DNA of 42,094 nt from Pirellulaceae bacterium (lineage in GTDB: Bacteria > Planctomycetota > Planctomycetia > Pirellulales > Pirellulaceae). The notes below the pieces were generated by a model, which worked only from the letters and a program-made list of their open reading frames with translations, made no database searches and was not told where the DNA came from. Of this stretch, positions 9,978 through 19,517 are shown piece after piece. The position numbers and the translations under genes were made by a program. The stretch covers positions 1-42,094 of the forward strand of contig JAKVBY010000009.1 of the NCBI GenBank assembly GCA_022446825.1, written 5' to 3'. Every line of letters starts with the position of its first letter. Positions within the stretch are counted from its first letter, which is position 1.

Positions 9978-10634
9978 ATGTCCTCTCGCCTTGCGCCACT
10001 CGTCATCGTGTTAATCCCTCTGCTACTGGTCGCCAGCACCTCTGCAGAGGAAGCGGACTTTACACCACTCTTCGACGGTGAATCATTCAATGGCTGGGAA
10101 GGAAATCTAGATGTGTTTCGGATCGAAGAGGGTGCAATTATCGCTGGGAATGCTCAAGCATCCCTAGCGCATAATGAATTTCTCTGCACAAAAAAAATAT
10201 TTCGCGACTTCGAGCTACGTCTGGAAGCAAAACTAGTCGGCCCCGGTAACAACGCCGGGATTCAGTTCCGCAGCAGCAGAATCCCAAACGACCCAGAAGT
10301 CCGTGGCTACCAATGCGACATGGGAGCTGCCGGAGACATGGGGAACATCTGGGGCTGGCTCTATGACGAATCGCGTCGTAATAAATTCCTTGCCCAGAGC
10401 AACTTAAAGAACCCCGAAAAATATTTTCGGGAGGGTGACTGGAATAAGTTTGTCATTCGCTGCCAAGGGCCACGCATTCAGATATGGCTGAATGGCAAGC
10501 AAACAGTCGATTACCTCGAAAGCGATGAAGAAATCTCTCGTCACGGTATCATTGGCTTACAGATTCACGGTGGCCCACCTTCCGAGGCATCTTACCGTAA
10601 GATTCGCATTCGCACGTTAACATCAAAAAAATGA
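9978..10634 (+). CDS. Secreted DUF1080 (3-keto-disaccharide hydrolase-type) protein
   Basis: A 218-residue exported protein. Residues 1-23 are a signal peptide (hydrophobic VIVLIPLLLVAS, cleavage near TSA-EE). The mature part begins with FTPLFDGESFNGWEG and contains FRIEEGAIIAG, NAGIQFRSSR, GYQCDMG, GDWNKFVIRC and the C-terminal GIIGLQIHGG, all hallmarks of the DUF1080 jelly-roll domain, which is greatly expanded in planctomycetes. Members have been linked to hydrolysis of 3-keto-glycosides; whether this one is active cannot be told. The ATG at 9978 opens directly on the signal peptide. It is likely a single-gene unit, with 234 bases to the next gene. Confidence 0.9.
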   Translation: MSSRLAPLVIVLIPLLLVASTSAEEADFTPLFDGESFNGWEGNLDVFRIEEGAIIAGNAQASLAHNEFLCTKKIFRDFELRLEAKLVGPGNNAGIQFRSSRIPNDPEVRGYQCDMGAAGDMGNIWGWLYDESRRNKFLAQSNLKNPEKYFREGDWNKFVIRCQGPRIQIWLNGKQTVDYLESDEEISRHGIIGLQIHGGPPSEASYRKIRIRTLTSKK

Positions 10635-10868
10635 TCAAAGTATCAGACAAAAAACATAACGTCCGTATTACTCAAGCGGAGGGAGATTTCTACCCTTCTT
10701 CAAAACCTGTCCTACACATCGCAGCAGAGCACCTTACATCTGATCTCCTTGATTTCTGATAGTATACTACAGACCAACCGCTGCATCCGTCGGCAAAAGT
10801 CATGATTGTTAGTGACGGTCATGAATGCTCTGCAGTACACTTTGTAGGATTGATTTTCCGATTCAAGG

Positions 10869-11615
10869 ATGGATTGTGAAATGCTGAAAATCGCAACTAA
10901 GTTTTCTCCGCAGCGGAACGCTTTCGAAACCGCCTACCAAGCTGGCTTTCGCTTTACAGAACTCCCACTCAATCGTGAGCTTTTGTCGAATTGGAAATCG
11001 ATTGTGGAGTTGAGCCGTGAGTACGCTATGGCGTACGCGTTACACGCTCCCAACTGCAACAAGCTCGACGAAGTCGCGCTCAACAATCTTTGCGATCTTT
11101 ACTTTGCACTCGATTGTCACACCATTGTTTTCCACGAAGCCGTGTTTCAGACATATGGCAAAACCCTTTCGCAAATGGAACCCTCGTTAGGTATCGCCGT
11201 AGAGAACCACCGTTTATCCCCTCCAGAATTCATGGCCTGGGCTAACAAATATCAGCAGCTAACGCTCGACATCGAACATCTCTGGAAATTCACTTTAGCA
11301 GATGCCCCCCTATCAAAACTAATTAATGCCCTGGAATCGTTTTTGAAGGATTTCAACCACAAGTTGCACCACGTCCACATGCCGGGCTATATTCCGGGTT
11401 ATTCAAAGCATCGACCGATGTACTGTTCTCGTGAGATGGTGTTTGCTGTACTGGACTGTTTCGCAGCGAGCAAATTCGATGGTTTTATTGTTAGTGAAAC
11501 CCAGCAGCGTTATCAAAACGAACTTGAGCTACGCATGGATTTGCTCTTGTTCGAGGCATGGCGATCCTCGAACCAAACCACCCCACGGACTTCCCGCAAA
11601 GGCCAAGCTGCATGA
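10869..11615 (+). CDS. Xylose-isomerase-like TIM-barrel protein
   Basis: A 248-residue protein with the pattern of the AP-endonuclease-2/sugar-isomerase TIM barrels. Metal-site candidates come in the expected order: His59 (ALHAPN), His89 (VFHEA), Glu112 (VENH), Asp134 and His137 (LDIEH), His168/170 (HHVHMPGY) and a late Glu (SETQQ). Such proteins isomerise, epimerise or cleave sugar-like or nucleic-acid substrates; the substrate here is unknown. The start is ATG 10869 or, four codons later, ATG 10881; AAGGA lies close to both. Its stop codon overlaps the start of the PHP phosphatase as ATGA (11612-11615), so the two are translated together and probably share a pathway. Confidence 0.8.
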   Translation: MDCEMLKIATKFSPQRNAFETAYQAGFRFTELPLNRELLSNWKSIVELSREYAMAYALHAPNCNKLDEVALNNLCDLYFALDCHTIVFHEAVFQTYGKTLSQMEPSLGIAVENHRLSPPEFMAWANKYQQLTLDIEHLWKFTLADAPLSKLINALESFLKDFNHKLHHVHMPGYIPGYSKHRPMYCSREMVFAVLDCFAASKFDGFIVSETQQRYQNELELRMDLLLFEAWRSSNQTTPRTSRKGQAA

Positions 11616-12466
11616 TTGAATCGGCGTTACTTTACGAATCACATTCCCACACACCGCTCTGCAAGCACGCCTATGGTCACCCTCGCCAATACGCCGCCAC
11701 CGCCGCTGCAAAAAATCTACGGGGTTTGATCGTTACTTGCCATAATCCAATGCCAGACGGATTTTCAGCGAACGTCCGCATGGGATTGGACGAATTTGAC
11801 AAATACGTTCGGCTCGTTGAGGAAACTCGCACTGAGTACGTCGGCCGAGTCGACATTCGATTAGGACTCGAAGCAGATTACTTTCCAGGCTACGAAGACT
11901 TTCTAGAAAAACAGTTGGCTTCGGCTGAATTCCATTACGTCCTCGGCTCGGTACATCCACAAACACAAGAGTACCGTGAGCGTTACTGGACAGGAAATCC
12001 AATTGAGTATCAGCACGCCTATTTCCAATCGCTGGCCGATGCTGCTGAAACCAAACTATTCGACTGCTTGGCACATCCCGACCTCGTAAAAAACGAAACT
12101 GTCGAATCCTGGAACCCCGAAATGATCTGGGAGCAGATCTGCCAGGCGTTGGACCGTATCGCGGCAGTCGGAGTCGCCATGGAGATCAACACGTCGGGAA
12201 TGAATAAACGAATCCCAGAAATGAACCCTTTTCCTCAAATGCTTGTGGAGATGAAAAAACGGGACATCCCGGTGGTCCTGGGTGCCGATGCCCATGTTCC
12301 AGAACGCGTTGCTGATGGTTATGAAAAAGCGTTATCTATCCTGGAATCGTGTGGTTACGACCGCATTCAGTTTTTTCTAGAACGAAAACCTCATGAAGTA
12401 ACCATTCAAGCAGCGCGCCAAAGCCTCCTCGAGCGTTCCACAGAAATCGTGAGTGAAAACAAATAA
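11612..12466 (+). CDS. PHP-family phosphatase, histidinol-phosphatase (HisK) type
   Basis: A 284-residue PHP-domain metallophosphatase. The metal-binding motifs are intact and in order: HSHT (11-14) with His19, GLEADYF, LGSVH, AHPDLVK, MEINTSG and GADAH near the C-terminus. Length and motif set fit the monofunctional histidinol-phosphatase family (EC 3.1.3.15, histidine biosynthesis), although relatives act on other phosphoesters. No other histidine gene is in view. The start at ATG 11612 overlaps the upstream TIM-barrel stop as ATGA; an earlier in-frame ATG at 11558 would add 18 residues with no PHP similarity. Shared translation with a sugar-type TIM barrel leaves open a role in sugar-phosphate metabolism instead. 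Confidence 0.85.
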   Translation: MIESALLYESHSHTPLCKHAYGHPRQYAATAAAKNLRGLIVTCHNPMPDGFSANVRMGLDEFDKYVRLVEETRTEYVGRVDIRLGLEADYFPGYEDFLEKQLASAEFHYVLGSVHPQTQEYRERYWTGNPIEYQHAYFQSLADAAETKLFDCLAHPDLVKNETVESWNPEMIWEQICQALDRIAAVGVAMEINTSGMNKRIPEMNPFPQMLVEMKKRDIPVVLGADAHVPERVADGYEKALSILESCGYDRIQFFLERKPHEVTIQAARQSLLERSTEIVSENK

Positions 12467-12601
12467 AAAGGCAGCGAGCAACAAGCGTCACTTGGTCTTC
12501 CTTGTCCTTACGCTGATTCACCAGACACGACTTGCAACTGACAACAATCCTTCTCGATATACGATCTGCATTTGCAGTCTTCCAACCGCCTGCCTAGTGC
12601 C

Positions 12602-13222
12602 ATGCCATCTCTTCTTTACTTTGATCTGGGTAATGTACTCCTTAACTTTGATCACGAGATCGCGTGTCGACAAATGGCCGTCACCGCAGGTGTACCTGCC
12701 GAACTTGTACGTGAGGTGGTTTTCAACAGCGATCTACAAACAAGTTATGAAACCGGTTTAATTTCAACCGCGGAGTATTATGCAGACTTTTGTCGTGAAA
12801 CGACTTCTCAGCCAGGCCTCGATGCCCTGTGCCAGGCCGCCAGTGACATCTTCACTCCGAATCAACCGGTGATTGATTTACTGCAGCAGCTCCAAACTCA
12901 GGGCCATCCGATGGGCATTCTGTCCAACACCTGTGCGGCCCATTGGGAATTCATCTCCGACGGTCGATTTCCTTTTATCGAGACTTGTTTTACAGTTTAC
13001 GCACTCAGTTTCGAACTTCGCTGCATGAAACCCAGACCAGAGATTTATGCCGCGGCAGCCCAACTCGCTGAAGTCGCTCCCAGCGACATCTTTTTTATTG
13101 ATGATCGCGAGGAAAATGTCACTGGAGCACAAACCGCGGGATTCGAAGCGGTCCGCTTCACGACCGTCGACCAACTCACAATCGATCTGCGGGACCGCGG
13201 ACTACTCGCAGAAGATACTTGA
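12602..13222 (+). CDS. HAD-superfamily hydrolase (YihX-like)
   Basis: A 206-residue haloacid-dehalogenase-type hydrolase. Motif I reads FDLGNVLLNFD with nucleophile Asp8; the DxG form instead of DxD is that of the E. coli YihX (glucose-1-phosphatase) group. Motif II is ILSNT, motif III the lysine of MKPRPEIY, and motif IV FFIDDREENV. The cap region between motifs I and II is helical, as in class C1. The reaction is probably phosphate removal from a small sugar phosphate; the substrate is inferred only from the family. The start is ATG 12602; a TTG frame reaches back to 12572 without similarity. It lies 135 bases after the PHP gene. Confidence 0.88.
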   Translation: MPSLLYFDLGNVLLNFDHEIACRQMAVTAGVPAELVREVVFNSDLQTSYETGLISTAEYYADFCRETTSQPGLDALCQAASDIFTPNQPVIDLLQQLQTQGHPMGILSNTCAAHWEFISDGRFPFIETCFTVYALSFELRCMKPRPEIYAAAAQLAEVAPSDIFFIDDREENVTGAQTAGFEAVRFTTVDQLTIDLRDRGLLAEDT

Positions 13223-13521
13223 GCTTGTCAGCGAAACTTAAGAAACTCTTAGTGCGCCCGCAGACAAAGGCTCATTTGCAAATGCAAAGCGACTCCCACA
13301 AAGTACCAGCCAATACAGCTTACGGAAGCGCGTTGCGGATACTAATGTCAGCGACGCTCCATGTTTTCTTAAGAGATTTGATCACATCACAAAACAATCT
13401 ATCTGAGTTAATCCCCAGCATGGCAGGCTCCCGCATTCTGAAAACTGCGATTTCGGAGTAGACTGTGGATAGTTGCTCTACCCTTACAATTCGCCTACCA
13501 CTCCGCCTCATTTCCAGCCAA

Positions 13522-16500
13522 ATGAAGAAATTCGCTTTACTAACCGTTGCTTACATCACCCTTTTATCGTTTCACAGCGGTGCGGCGGCGGCTAATCAAA
13601 ACCTGACGTTTCAAACAGATGTGGAACCTGTTCTCAAGAAGTATTGTATCGACTGCCATAATCACGAAGTTCAAGAAGCTAATACACGCCTGGACAACCT
13701 CAATCCAGATATGGTGAACGGCCCTGATGCCGAAAGATGGCATCACGCGTTGAACATGATCAACCTCGGAAAGATGCCGCCAGAAGATTCTCAACAGCCA
13801 GACGAGCAAGTATTCGTGCGTATGATCGACTGGATCCAGGATGAGTTAGGCAAAGCGATCGCCAGCAGGCAAACCTCAAATCGCGCTGTGATGCGTCGCC
13901 TGACAACCAAACAGTACACGAATTCTCTACAACAGTTACTCGGAGTAGCTGTCGAGTTTGGCGATGCGTTACCTGAAGATGCCAAATCCAAGTCTGGCTT
14001 CAGCAACAATGGATCTGTTCTTCGGGCGACACCATTACACTTGGAGTATTATCAGCAAATTGCACGCGCAGCACTCGATCAGGCAATCTTCACGCACAAG
14101 CCGGAAATTGTACGGTACCGAATCCAAATGGGTTCCGATATCGGTAAGTCTCTACCCAATGAAAAGAAAGCAGGCCAATTTGGAGGCTTCGTTTCTCAAC
14201 CTGTTGCTAACACTCACTTGATTCCTACGGTGTTCGACGTCTCTGGCAACGAAGTCACAGTGGCCCCAACAGCACGCCAAGGACGCTACGCCAATGTGCT
14301 TCGCAATCTAGGAATCGGGATGCGAGGATCGGATCGCAATCGATATGCAATGTCAGCCAACGGAATGCTGCTCGACTCTGCCGTTCCACATCAAGAAGTT
14401 GCGCCAGGAAGCTGGCACGGTCCATCACCGAATCTAAAAATGTTAATCCGACGTGATTTCCCTGCCCAAGGCAGATTTGCACTACGCATACGTGCAACTC
14501 AGATCGATAGCAAGCAACCACCCTTACAAGCGACCTATGGCAATACCGAACTTCAAAGTGAAATTACTGACGGCAGTGCACAACACAAACCAGCTGCAAC
14601 CGTACTAGCCGTTACGGACGCTACAAAACTCACAAGGGTTGAAATTAAGGATGGTTTCCTCGTAACCAAGGACACCAGTAACCCAGGGCGTTCCGTGCAA
14701 TACAACGTGGATCTCGAAAAATCGGACGTATTTCACATCGATATTGTGAGAACCGCCCTTTCAAATGACCCTCAAGTCAATTTTGGTTTTGAATTGGTAC
14801 AGCGCAACAAAAAATTAAACCGCAAATTAGAAAAAGACAAAGAACTCGCGGGATCTGATCTTATCGTCTCAAGCCTAGGAATAATTGCACTGCCTCAAGG
14901 CCAAACAACGATCCTGCTAAAATGGAATGCTGACATTAAGATTGGTGATCTTGCCCTCACACCACTTGCTGCAGATCACTCGATTCGAAAGCAACGCGCC
15001 GCGAAAGACCTCGAATACCGCGAACAATGGGCGCAAGACAACACCAGAAAAGCAGCCTTGCAGGTTTCACTCGGCAATCGCACAGATGATGGACAGGATG
15101 CTCAACAGTTCGATCGCATTCAACCCATCATGACGGATCGCGGTCAATTCGCCACCTATGAATTCACGGGGCGCCTGGAAAACCTTCCTACCCCTCAAGT
15201 CGATTTAAACGAGATGAGTGACCTGGCAAATATTCTGGTTCTCACCGTCTGGAATGGTGATTTCGTTAAAACCAAATCCCAAACTGGCTCACAAATTGCC
15301 GTCGAGTCAATGGAATTTGAAGCGCCGTATTTCCCGGAATGGCCGCCGGAAAGTCACCAAGCCATTTTCTTTGATTCCCCCAGCAAGGAAAACAAAGAGG
15401 TGTATACGCGTGAGGTATTAGAGTCATTTATGACAAAGGCATTTCGCCGTCCCGTCAGCCAAGACGAAGTTGATCTTTACCACCATTTCTGGCTTCGTAG
15501 CCGACAAGATTTTGACACCTATGAAGCTTCGGTAAAAGAAACCTTCGTTGCCGTGCTATGTTCTCCAAAGTTTTTGTTCCTGGCAGAGTCTAATTCCGAA
15601 CAAAAGAGCTCATCACAACGCGAGCATGAGTTAGCTTCCAGGCTCTCATACTTTCTTTGGAATAGTCCTCCGGACGAGAGGCTGTACGCCTTAGCTGCGA
15701 AGAACCAACTACGTGACAATCTCAAAGACGAAATCCAAAGGATGATTGCTCAACCGCAGGTAGCTGAGTTTACAGAATCGTTTTGCGATCAGTGGCTAAA
15801 ACTCTACCGCCACAAGGAAATGTTGGTCGACGTACGGAAGTACCCTGCCTTCACTCGATTTGTGAAAGAAGACATGGTCCAAGAGACATACCACTTCTTT
15901 ACCCATGCTTTGCAAAACAATTTCAAGGTTTCCACATTGATTGACAGCGACTTCGTGATGATCAACCAGAATCTTGCGGAGTATTATGGAATTGATGGGG
16001 TCGTTGGCACTGATTTCCGCCCCGTGGCAATTACACCCGATAGCGGGCGCGGTGGCTTATTAACGCAAGGATCATTTCTGAGCGGACACTCTGATGGTAA
16101 ACAAGCTCATCCGATTAAGCGTGCCGTTTGGTTAATGGAACGCATTCTAGGTGAATCCCCTCCCCCACCACCTCCAAACGTTCCTGATCTAGAACAAAGA
16201 GAAAAAGATGCGAGTTTGACCATTGCGGAACAACTGGAAATGCATCGAGACAACGTATCGTGCAAAAACTGTCACAAAAAACTCGATCCGTATGGTTTGG
16301 TATTTGAAGACTATAACGGTGCAGGCCTTTTGACTGGCAAGGCTGGTAACAACCCGTCGACTAAAGTAGAACTTCCCACGGGTGTGACGGTGAATGGCGT
16401 TGCCCCCATGCAGCAGTACATCTTAGACTCTCAACAAAGCAATTTTTTGCATTCTCTGGTTGAGCATTTGCTCGCATATGCCTTAGGTCGCGACATGTCA

Positions 16501-16632
16501 TTTGTCGATGAAGAAGAAATAAACAATGTCGTTGAAAACGTTCTTGATCGTGGAAGTGGATTCCATGTAGTGCTGGAGGAGATTATCTTCAGCCCGTTGT
16601 TCCTACAGGAGCCGGCGGCCAACAAGAATTAA
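13522..16632 (+). CDS. Exported DUF1592/DUF1588/DUF1585-type planctomycete cytochrome-like protein
   Basis: A 1036-residue exported protein with the full planctomycete domain series. A signal peptide (1-23) is followed by a c-type heme motif CIDCH (42-46) in the PSCyt1-like domain, a DUF1587 segment (RLTTKQYTNSLQQLLG), a central beta-rich region, DUF1595 (FMTKAFRRPVSQDEVDLY), DUF1592 (RLSYFLWNSPPDERL), DUF1588 (GGLLTQGSFLSGHSDG), a second CxxCH (CKNCH, 914-918) and a DUF1585 tail (LLAYALGRDM). The function of the family is not established; heme attachment and an extracytoplasmic redox role are inferred from the CxxCH motifs. The ATG at 13522 begins a standard signal peptide. A DUF1552 gene follows after 60 bases, the usual pairing. 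Confidence 0.93.
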   Translation: MKKFALLTVAYITLLSFHSGAAAANQNLTFQTDVEPVLKKYCIDCHNHEVQEANTRLDNLNPDMVNGPDAERWHHALNMINLGKMPPEDSQQPDEQVFVRMIDWIQDELGKAIASRQTSNRAVMRRLTTKQYTNSLQQLLGVAVEFGDALPEDAKSKSGFSNNGSVLRATPLHLEYYQQIARAALDQAIFTHKPEIVRYRIQMGSDIGKSLPNEKKAGQFGGFVSQPVANTHLIPTVFDVSGNEVTVAPTARQGRYANVLRNLGIGMRGSDRNRYAMSANGMLLDSAVPHQEVAPGSWHGPSPNLKMLIRRDFPAQGRFALRIRATQIDSKQPPLQATYGNTELQSEITDGSAQHKPAATVLAVTDATKLTRVEIKDGFLVTKDTSNPGRSVQYNVDLEKSDVFHIDIVRTALSNDPQVNFGFELVQRNKKLNRKLEKDKELAGSDLIVSSLGIIALPQGQTTILLKWNADIKIGDLALTPLAADHSIRKQRAAKDLEYREQWAQDNTRKAALQVSLGNRTDDGQDAQQFDRIQPIMTDRGQFATYEFTGRLENLPTPQVDLNEMSDLANILVLTVWNGDFVKTKSQTGSQIAVESMEFEAPYFPEWPPESHQAIFFDSPSKENKEVYTREVLESFMTKAFRRPVSQDEVDLYHHFWLRSRQDFDTYEASVKETFVAVLCSPKFLFLAESNSEQKSSSQREHELASRLSYFLWNSPPDERLYALAAKNQLRDNLKDEIQRMIAQPQVAEFTESFCDQWLKLYRHKEMLVDVRKYPAFTRFVKEDMVQETYHFFTHALQNNFKVSTLIDSDFVMINQNLAEYYGIDGVVGTDFRPVAITPDSGRGGLLTQGSFLSGHSDGKQAHPIKRAVWLMERILGESPPPPPPNVPDLEQREKDASLTIAEQLEMHRDNVSCKNCHKKLDPYGLVFEDYNGAGLLTGKAGNNPSTKVELPTGVTVNGVAPMQQYILDSQQSNFLHSLVEHLLAYALGRDMSFVDEEEINNVVENVLDRGSGFHVVLEEIIFSPLFLQEPAANKN

Positions 16633-16692
16633 ATGGGCTATAATTGATTCTCCAACTCCCCACATTGGATCGCGCATTCACAAAGGTTTGAT

Positions 16693-18042
16693 ATGACCCA
16701 AAAATCATGGCACCTCAATCGCCGTTTGTTTTTACAAGGTGTCGGCGTCACCCTAACGCTTCCGTACCTTGAAGCGATGGCAGATTCTGCTGCAGTATCG
16801 ATCGATTCCGAGGTACCGAAACGGATGTGCTTCATGTACTTCCCAAATGGATGTGGAATCCCAAACAAGGATAAGTATACCGAGGAACACAAGCAGTACA
16901 GCTGGTTCCCACTGCAAGCGGGACGTGATTACCAATTCACCAATACACTCGAAGTCCTCGCACCTCATCGTGAAGATATCAGCATCTTGGGCGGTTTGAG
17001 TCACCCCAAAAGCCGCCAGGTACTAGGGCATATTGCTGGTGATTCATGGCTCACCGGTGGCGATGTATCTGGCAGCAATTATCAAAACTCGATTTCCCTT
17101 GATCAGGTTGTAGCTCAGCAATTTGGTAAGAAGACACGGTATTCATCACTCGTCGCTTCTGTCGACGGTGGCGTCGGATACCAGTCGCGCGTCTCCACGC
17201 TGTCGTTTGACGATCACGGCAAGCCTATTCCGGCGGAACATCGTCACCGTGAGATCTTCGAACGCTATTTCGCACCATCGGGTGGTCATGTCACAGAAAA
17301 GCGACGAGCTGAAATCAAACGCGGAAAGCGAATTGTCGACTTGGTGTTGGAAGATAGTCAGAGACTCGGTCGACAACTTGGTAAGTACGACAAAGCCAAA
17401 CTCGCTGAGTATTTAGAATCGCTTAGTTCCGTAGAAAGGCAGATCCAACGCAATGAGGAATGGCTGGATACACCCATGAAGCCATTCACTGCAGATCACA
17501 TTGAATTTGAAGTTGATGCGACTAAGAATCCGGAAGCGTACATTCGCTCAATGATCGACATCATGGTGCTCGGTTTCCAAACGGACATTACTCGCGTCAT
17601 GTCTTATATGATGGCTCGTGAAGATGGAATTGGTTTTGGCGATCGATTCCCACAACTCGCATGTGATATCGGTATTGGCCATCACGGCATGAGCCACTCG
17701 ACCAAATGGCACGAGTGGAGCATTTACGATAATTGGCTTGCCAGTAACTTTGGGTATATGCTGGACCGTCTAAAGCATGTCTCTGATGAACATGGTCCCC
17801 TGCTTGATAACACCATGCTGTTGTTCGGAAGTGCCTGCAGTACAACACACAACGCCCGCAACTATCCACTGGTTCTTGCCGGTGGCAAAAACATGGGACT
17901 TAAGCACGGCAGTTATCAGGTCTATGACGACTCGGTTCCGCTATCCAATCTCTATGTCAGTATGCTTAATTCCGCTGGTGTTCCAACCGAACGATTTGCA
18001 GATAGCACGGGCGACTTAAAGACGGATATCTTTGCAAGTTAA
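16693..18042 (+). CDS. DUF1552 protein, partner of the DUF1592 protein
   Basis: A 449-residue protein. The N-terminus (NRRLFLQGVGVTLTLPYLEAM) has paired arginines at 10-11 before a hydrophobic stretch, resembling a Tat-type export signal. The body (RMCFMYFPNGCGIP, DISILGGLSHP, TGGDVSGSNYQNSISLDQ, GSACSTTHNARNYPLVLAG) matches the DUF1552 family, almost always encoded next to DUF1592-type genes in planctomycetes. The biochemical role is unknown; a sulfatase/phosphatase-like fold has been suggested for related DUF1501 proteins, but I cannot show metal ligands here. It is co-directional, 60 bases after the DUF1592 gene, with a hairpin terminator candidate right after its stop. Confidence 0.93.
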   Translation: MTQKSWHLNRRLFLQGVGVTLTLPYLEAMADSAAVSIDSEVPKRMCFMYFPNGCGIPNKDKYTEEHKQYSWFPLQAGRDYQFTNTLEVLAPHREDISILGGLSHPKSRQVLGHIAGDSWLTGGDVSGSNYQNSISLDQVVAQQFGKKTRYSSLVASVDGGVGYQSRVSTLSFDDHGKPIPAEHRHREIFERYFAPSGGHVTEKRRAEIKRGKRIVDLVLEDSQRLGRQLGKYDKAKLAEYLESLSSVERQIQRNEEWLDTPMKPFTADHIEFEVDATKNPEAYIRSMIDIMVLGFQTDITRVMSYMMAREDGIGFGDRFPQLACDIGIGHHGMSHSTKWHEWSIYDNWLASNFGYMLDRLKHVSDEHGPLLDNTMLLFGSACSTTHNARNYPLVLAGGKNMGLKHGSYQVYDDSVPLSNLYVSMLNSAGVPTERFADSTGDLKTDIFAS

Positions 18043-18051
18043 CTAGAAACA

Positions 18052-18072
18052 CTCTGGCCAAGCTGGCTAGAG
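18052..18072 (+). terminator. Hairpin after the DUF1552 gene
   Basis: CTCTGGCCA and TGGCTAGAG pair over nine positions with one G-U wobble around a three-base loop (AGC), ten bases after the DUF1552 stop codon. Only a short ATTTC follows, so an intrinsic terminator is plausible but not ideal. It lies between convergent genes and could serve both strands. Confidence 0.5.
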
Positions 18073-18253
18073 ATTTCTGCATTGATAGAATTCGCGTGGG
18101 ACGTGGCGGCTGCGTCATCTCCAACTTGCAATTTCCGTCGTCTCTGAGGCAAGCGTCCATGGTTGAATTTTCTCGTGGCGCTATTCGTATTACTAGGCCT
18201 CGATACCCACTGAACAACTACTATCACCAAAACCAACGCGGCGGACATGCCTA

Positions 18254-19510
18254 TCAGCGGTCTAACGTTTTTGGATCAACCTGCGCCGGTGTTGCATGAT
18301 CGAGTAGCTTTGACTCACCTGCGAGAACATCGAGCATGCCTTGCAAATCATCTTCAATCCGCGTCATCAAAGGATCGCTTTCTGTACTACGATCTCGCTT
18401 CGGCGAGACTTCAATCGCATCTCCAACCTGAATGATTGCTTTCAATTTCCCGTGAACGCGGACTCGGTCCATAATGTCTTCTTCAAATCGCTCCACCGTT
18501 TCCAGGATTCGATCCGCCGTAAATCGCTCTACTAGGTAATCCGGAAGATAGCACGAGAGACTCTGGGCAAGATCGAGATCGGACAATTGTGCCCATCGCC
18601 GCGTGCGCTCCATCTCATCGATCTCTCCTTTCACCATTTCCGGCATTACTTTCATGCGCACGGACTTGACACGAGGTACCACCGATCCCTCTTGGGGTCC
18701 TCCTAACCACTCTACTTCGAGCGGATGGAGTAACCGGTTGGTCAACTCAATCAAACGCTCTCCCAGATTACCTGATTTCGAGCTGCCAAAATATTCGTGC
18801 TCCTTCAAACCCAGCAGCGCCGAACCAACTTTGACGATTCGCTCTAATAAAGAAAGCTCACGTTGTGCTCGCCACGTCAGGCGATGTTCAATATCCGTCA
18901 AAACATCGTCCACCACAGCCACAATGTCACCATGAAATAAGTATTTAATGGCTACGGGGTGAACAACCACCTTTCCGGCTTCAACTGTTTTCTCGCGTTT
19001 TTTTGCTGCGGTCCTGGCAATGAACGCCACGCCATCAAGTAGTGCATGAAGACGATCGTTGGTTCGTGACGTCGCACCTTCAGGAAAAATAACCAGTGGG
19101 CGCTCTGCTTCTGCTAAAATCTCAATTGCTGTGTTAATGGCTTTGCGATCGATACCGTCGCGATTCACACTAAAGGCACCGGCACGGGGTAGTACCCAAG
19201 ACATCAAACGGCTTTGATTGAACAAATGCCAACTCGCCATCGAGTAGTTCAAGCAGTTTGCAGCGCCGGTGAGATATCCAAAGAGTAGTGGATCCGCCAA
19301 GCGACAATGGTTGGGGGCCAGCATGATACCGTGCCCGGCCTCCAACGACTGGCAGAGCTTCTCCACGCCACGGATTTCATGTGCAACGACACCTTCATTT
19401 TTTCGCAAATAACGACCATGAAGATTCGTAAAGCGAATCAGTCGATACCAAAAGGTGCCGCGGTCGGGTGGCACAAAGACATAAGGCTTTTCGACAACTG
19501 TACTCTGCAT
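18254..19510 (-). CDS. PlsC-type 1-acylglycerol-3-phosphate acyltransferase-like protein
   Basis: A 418-residue protein. The N-terminal half is an acyltransferase domain with the catalytic NHxxxxD motif (N67-H68...D73) and the acceptor-binding FPEGATSR (142-149). The enzyme class transfers acyl groups from acyl-ACP or acyl-CoA to a lysophospholipid at the inner face of the membrane. It has about 200 extra C-terminal residues beyond the usual ~240-residue PlsC, without a motif I recognise (it includes LEVEWLGG and ESKLLDH), so the acceptor may not be glycerophosphate. It starts at ATG 19510, seven bases after the galE stop, so the two are co-transcribed; this could fit glycolipid or envelope synthesis. 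Confidence 0.85.
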   Translation of the reverse strand: MQSTVVEKPYVFVPPDRGTFWYRLIRFTNLHGRYLRKNEGVVAHEIRGVEKLCQSLEAGHGIMLAPNHCRLADPLLFGYLTGAANCLNYSMASWHLFNQSRLMSWVLPRAGAFSVNRDGIDRKAINTAIEILAEAERPLVIFPEGATSRTNDRLHALLDGVAFIARTAAKKREKTVEAGKVVVHPVAIKYLFHGDIVAVVDDVLTDIEHRLTWRAQRELSLLERIVKVGSALLGLKEHEYFGSSKSGNLGERLIELTNRLLHPLEVEWLGGPQEGSVVPRVKSVRMKVMPEMVKGEIDEMERTRRWAQLSDLDLAQSLSCYLPDYLVERFTADRILETVERFEEDIMDRVRVHGKLKAIIQVGDAIEVSPKRDRSTESDPLMTRIEDDLQGMLDVLAGESKLLDHATPAQVDPKTLDR

Positions 19511-19517
19511 GGTTTAC

